Shown here one piece after another: positions 23,765 to 25,374 of a stretch of 25,374 nucleotides of DNA; the first letter of the stretch is position 1; every line of letters starts with the position of its first letter. Origin of the DNA: Palsa-1392 sp036493915 (GTDB lineage: Bacteria; Verrucomicrobiota; Verrucomicrobiia; Chthoniobacterales; UBA10450); NCBI GenBank assembly GCA_036493915.1, contig DASXPA010000055.1:1-25374 (forward strand), written 5' to 3'. A model generated the notes under the pieces. That model ran no database searches, had not been told where the DNA came from, and saw only the letters and a program-made list of their open reading frames with translations. The translations under genes were made by a program, and so were the position numbers.

Positions 23765-25309
23765 ATGATCCATAAGCCCAACTTCGCCACTACTGACCTG
23801 CTCTACGAAGCGATCGTCGATTCTTCCGAAGACGCGATCGTGAGCAAGAACCTCCGCAGCATCGTGTTGAGCTGGAACAAGAGCGCCGAGCGGATCTTTG
23901 GCTATTCGGCCGAGGAGATGATCGGGGAATCGATCGTCCGCCTGCTCCCGCCTGATCGGCCCGATGAAGAGAAACATATTCTCGCTCGACTACAGCGGGG
24001 CGAACGAGTCGAGCATTTCGAGACCCGGCGGCGGCGCAAGGATGGCACGATCATCGACGTCTCTCTCACCATCTCGCCCATCCGCGACGCCCGAGGAGTC
24101 ATCGTTGGCGCGTCAAAGATCGCCCGCGACGTCACCCAGCAAAAGGCCGACTACGAAGCTCTCCGGCGCGCCAACCGTTTCAAGACTGATTTCCTCACCA
24201 CCCTCTCGCACGAGCTGCGCACTCCCTTAAACGCCATCCTCGGCTGGGTGCAGGTGTTGAAGGAAAATCCCAACCCGCAGGATTTCGCCGAGGCGCTCCC
24301 GGTGATCGAGCGCAACGTGCGCGTGCAGGCCCAGCTGATCGAGGACTTGCTCGACCTGAGCCGGATCGAGTCGGGAAAGTTGAGTCTCGATATCCGCCCG
24401 GTCGATCTCGCTGCCGTCGCGACCGCCGGGATGGAAACGGTGCGACCAGCGGCCGTGGCCAAGGAGATCAAGCTTACATCCACCTTTGCCAGCGTCAGCG
24501 GCACCGTAATGGGGGATCAGGATCGCTTGCAGCAGGTCGTCTGGAACCTGCTCACGAACGCGATCAAGTTCACTCCGCGCGGCGGTCGTGTGCACGTACT
24601 CATCCAGCGGGTAAATTCTCACATTGAGCTTTGCGTCGCCGATAATGGCGAAGGCATCGCGCCCGAGTTCCTTGGGCAGGTCTTTGATCGTTTCCGTCAG
24701 GCCGATGCGAGCACGACCCGGCGCTACGGGGGCCTGGGTGTCGGTTTGTCGATTGTGAAGCATCTGACCGAGCTTCATGGCGGCGGGGTCCGAGTCACGA
24801 GCGACGGGATCGGGCTCGGCGCGACCTTCTGTGTTTCGTTGCCCCTGCAAACCGTGCGGCGCGATTCCGGCTCCGCCACTAGTGAATCGAGCAGCGCCGG
24901 CTCAAATCTTGCCGCGGGACAAGCCAATCTCAGCGGCATCCGCGTTCTCATCGTCGACGACGAGGGAGATTCGGCCGCGGCCGTGAAGAAAATGCTCGAG
25001 CACCACGGCGCTCACGTGCGCGCGACGAATTCCATGGGCGAAGCGCTTGGTGAATTCACTCGCTGCTCGCCCGACGTCCTCATCAGCGACATCGGCATGC
25101 CGAACCACGATGGCTATGAACTGATCGCGAAGTTGCGCGCCCTTCCCGGTGGCCAATCCGTACCAGCGATCGCGTTGACCGCTCTCGCCCGTAGCGAAGA
25201 TCGCACCCGTGCGCTGCGAGCAGGCTTTCAGATTCACATGGCCAAACCGGTCGACTTTCCCGAGCTCGCGGCGGTCGTTCACAATCTGGCGTCGCTCCGG
25301 CCGACGTAA
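23765..25309 (+). CDS. PAS-domain hybrid sensor histidine kinase with C-terminal receiver
   Basis: A 514-residue kinase without membrane segments, so probably cytoplasmic. A PAS/PAC domain fills residues about 12-128 (EDAIVSKNLRSIVLSWNKSA through GVIVGASKIARDVTQQK), then HisKA with LSHELRTPLNAILG, phospho-His149, a HATPase with WNLLTNAIKFTP, VADNGEGIAP and YGGLGVGLSI, a Ser/Gly linker, and a receiver (about 393-510) starting IRVLIVDDEGD with phospho-Asp442 in LISDIGMPNHDGYE and the conserved Lys in MAKPVD. Its kinase-receiver half is built like that of the MASE1 kinase at 156-2144, but with a soluble PAS sensor. Ligand and partner are unknown; no response regulator or target gene follows before the window ends. 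Confidence 0.93.
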   Translation: MIHKPNFATTDLLYEAIVDSSEDAIVSKNLRSIVLSWNKSAERIFGYSAEEMIGESIVRLLPPDRPDEEKHILARLQRGERVEHFETRRRRKDGTIIDVSLTISPIRDARGVIVGASKIARDVTQQKADYEALRRANRFKTDFLTTLSHELRTPLNAILGWVQVLKENPNPQDFAEALPVIERNVRVQAQLIEDLLDLSRIESGKLSLDIRPVDLAAVATAGMETVRPAAVAKEIKLTSTFASVSGTVMGDQDRLQQVVWNLLTNAIKFTPRGGRVHVLIQRVNSHIELCVADNGEGIAPEFLGQVFDRFRQADASTTRRYGGLGVGLSIVKHLTELHGGGVRVTSDGIGLGATFCVSLPLQTVRRDSGSATSESSSAGSNLAAGQANLSGIRVLIVDDEGDSAAAVKKMLEHHGAHVRATNSMGEALGEFTRCSPDVLISDIGMPNHDGYELIAKLRALPGGQSVPAIALTALARSEDRTRALRAGFQIHMAKPVDFPELAAVVHNLASLRPT

Positions 25310-25329
25310 GACTTAGCCGCGACTCGTAG

Positions 25330-25348
25330 CACAGACATCTTGTCTGTG
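25330..25348. repeat. Perfect hairpin CACAGACA-TCT-TGTCTGTG
   Basis: An eight-base perfect stem with a three-base loop, 20 bases after the kinase stop. Its position would suit a transcript-end hairpin, but G-rich sequence rather than a T-run follows. The compact perfect symmetry also fits a dispersed palindromic repeat. Confidence 0.55.
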
Positions 25349-25374
25349 GGGCCAGTGGGCCTCTCGCCGGTGAT

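Overview
The window looks like a piece of a GC-rich soil or environmental bacterial chromosome, most plausibly from the Verrucomicrobiota (Chthoniobacter/Udaeobacter-like). This placement is an inference from gene style only: a PEP-CTERM exosortase-sorted protein, a secreted seven-blade propeller with HWNG repeats, a 1,200-residue Kelch protein, MASE1 and PAS hybrid histidine kinases, and a Tat-exported metallo-beta-lactamase-fold protein. No rRNA, tRNA, CRISPR array or IS transposase was found.

The main feature, at about 6.1-12.06 kb, is a head-to-tail array of gene cassettes separated by integron attC recombination sites. I see five attC sites (6718-6824, 7697-7819, 9037-9163, 11430-11536, 11936-12055). 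They are 107-127 bp long and end in GTTAGGC/T, usually preceded by TTCTCG. Each starts with GCCTAAC or a close variant, and most have complementary arms; two show unpaired extrahelical bases. A sixth GTTAGGC at 6156-6162 starts the array and has only a short hairpin upstream, so it is either an eroded attC or an attI-like end. All cassette genes are on the plus strand, and no intI tyrosine recombinase is in the window, so this is a CALIN-type array (cluster of attC sites lacking an integrase), at least locally. In order the cargo is: an unrecognised protein (frameshifted), a CPBP-type membrane protease homologue (split), an epoxide hydrolase (several frameshifts), an SDR oxidoreductase plus dicarboxylate/amino-acid:cation symporter two-gene cassette (intact), a RidA-family protein (intact), and a 44-residue start of a DUF1871-like protein with no closing attC.

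Left flank: MASE1 hybrid histidine kinase (+), a small conserved membrane protein (-), then a region of gene remnants (an alcohol dehydrogenase 3' end with two frameshifts and an 82-bp copy of the 3' end of the HWNG-propeller gene), a PEP-CTERM protein (-), and the intact HWNG propeller (-). The PEP-CTERM gene is thus bracketed by two direct copies of the propeller tail.

Right flank: a membrane-anchored TPR protein (+), a DinB-like protein (-), a small lipoprotein (+), the 3' remnant of an ECF sigma factor (+), a PLP group II decarboxylase (-) divergent from a Tat-exported MBL-fold hydrolase (+), the large Kelch/galactose-oxidase-like protein (-), a small secreted protein (+), an MFS transporter (-), and a PAS hybrid histidine kinase (+). 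These genes are mostly single units separated by gaps, so beyond the array there is little operon structure from which to infer joint function.

Open reading frames in the flanks are mostly intact, while three of the six cassettes are broken. That pattern argues for decay of unselected cassettes rather than poor sequence, although base-calling error in the array cannot be excluded from the sequence alone.
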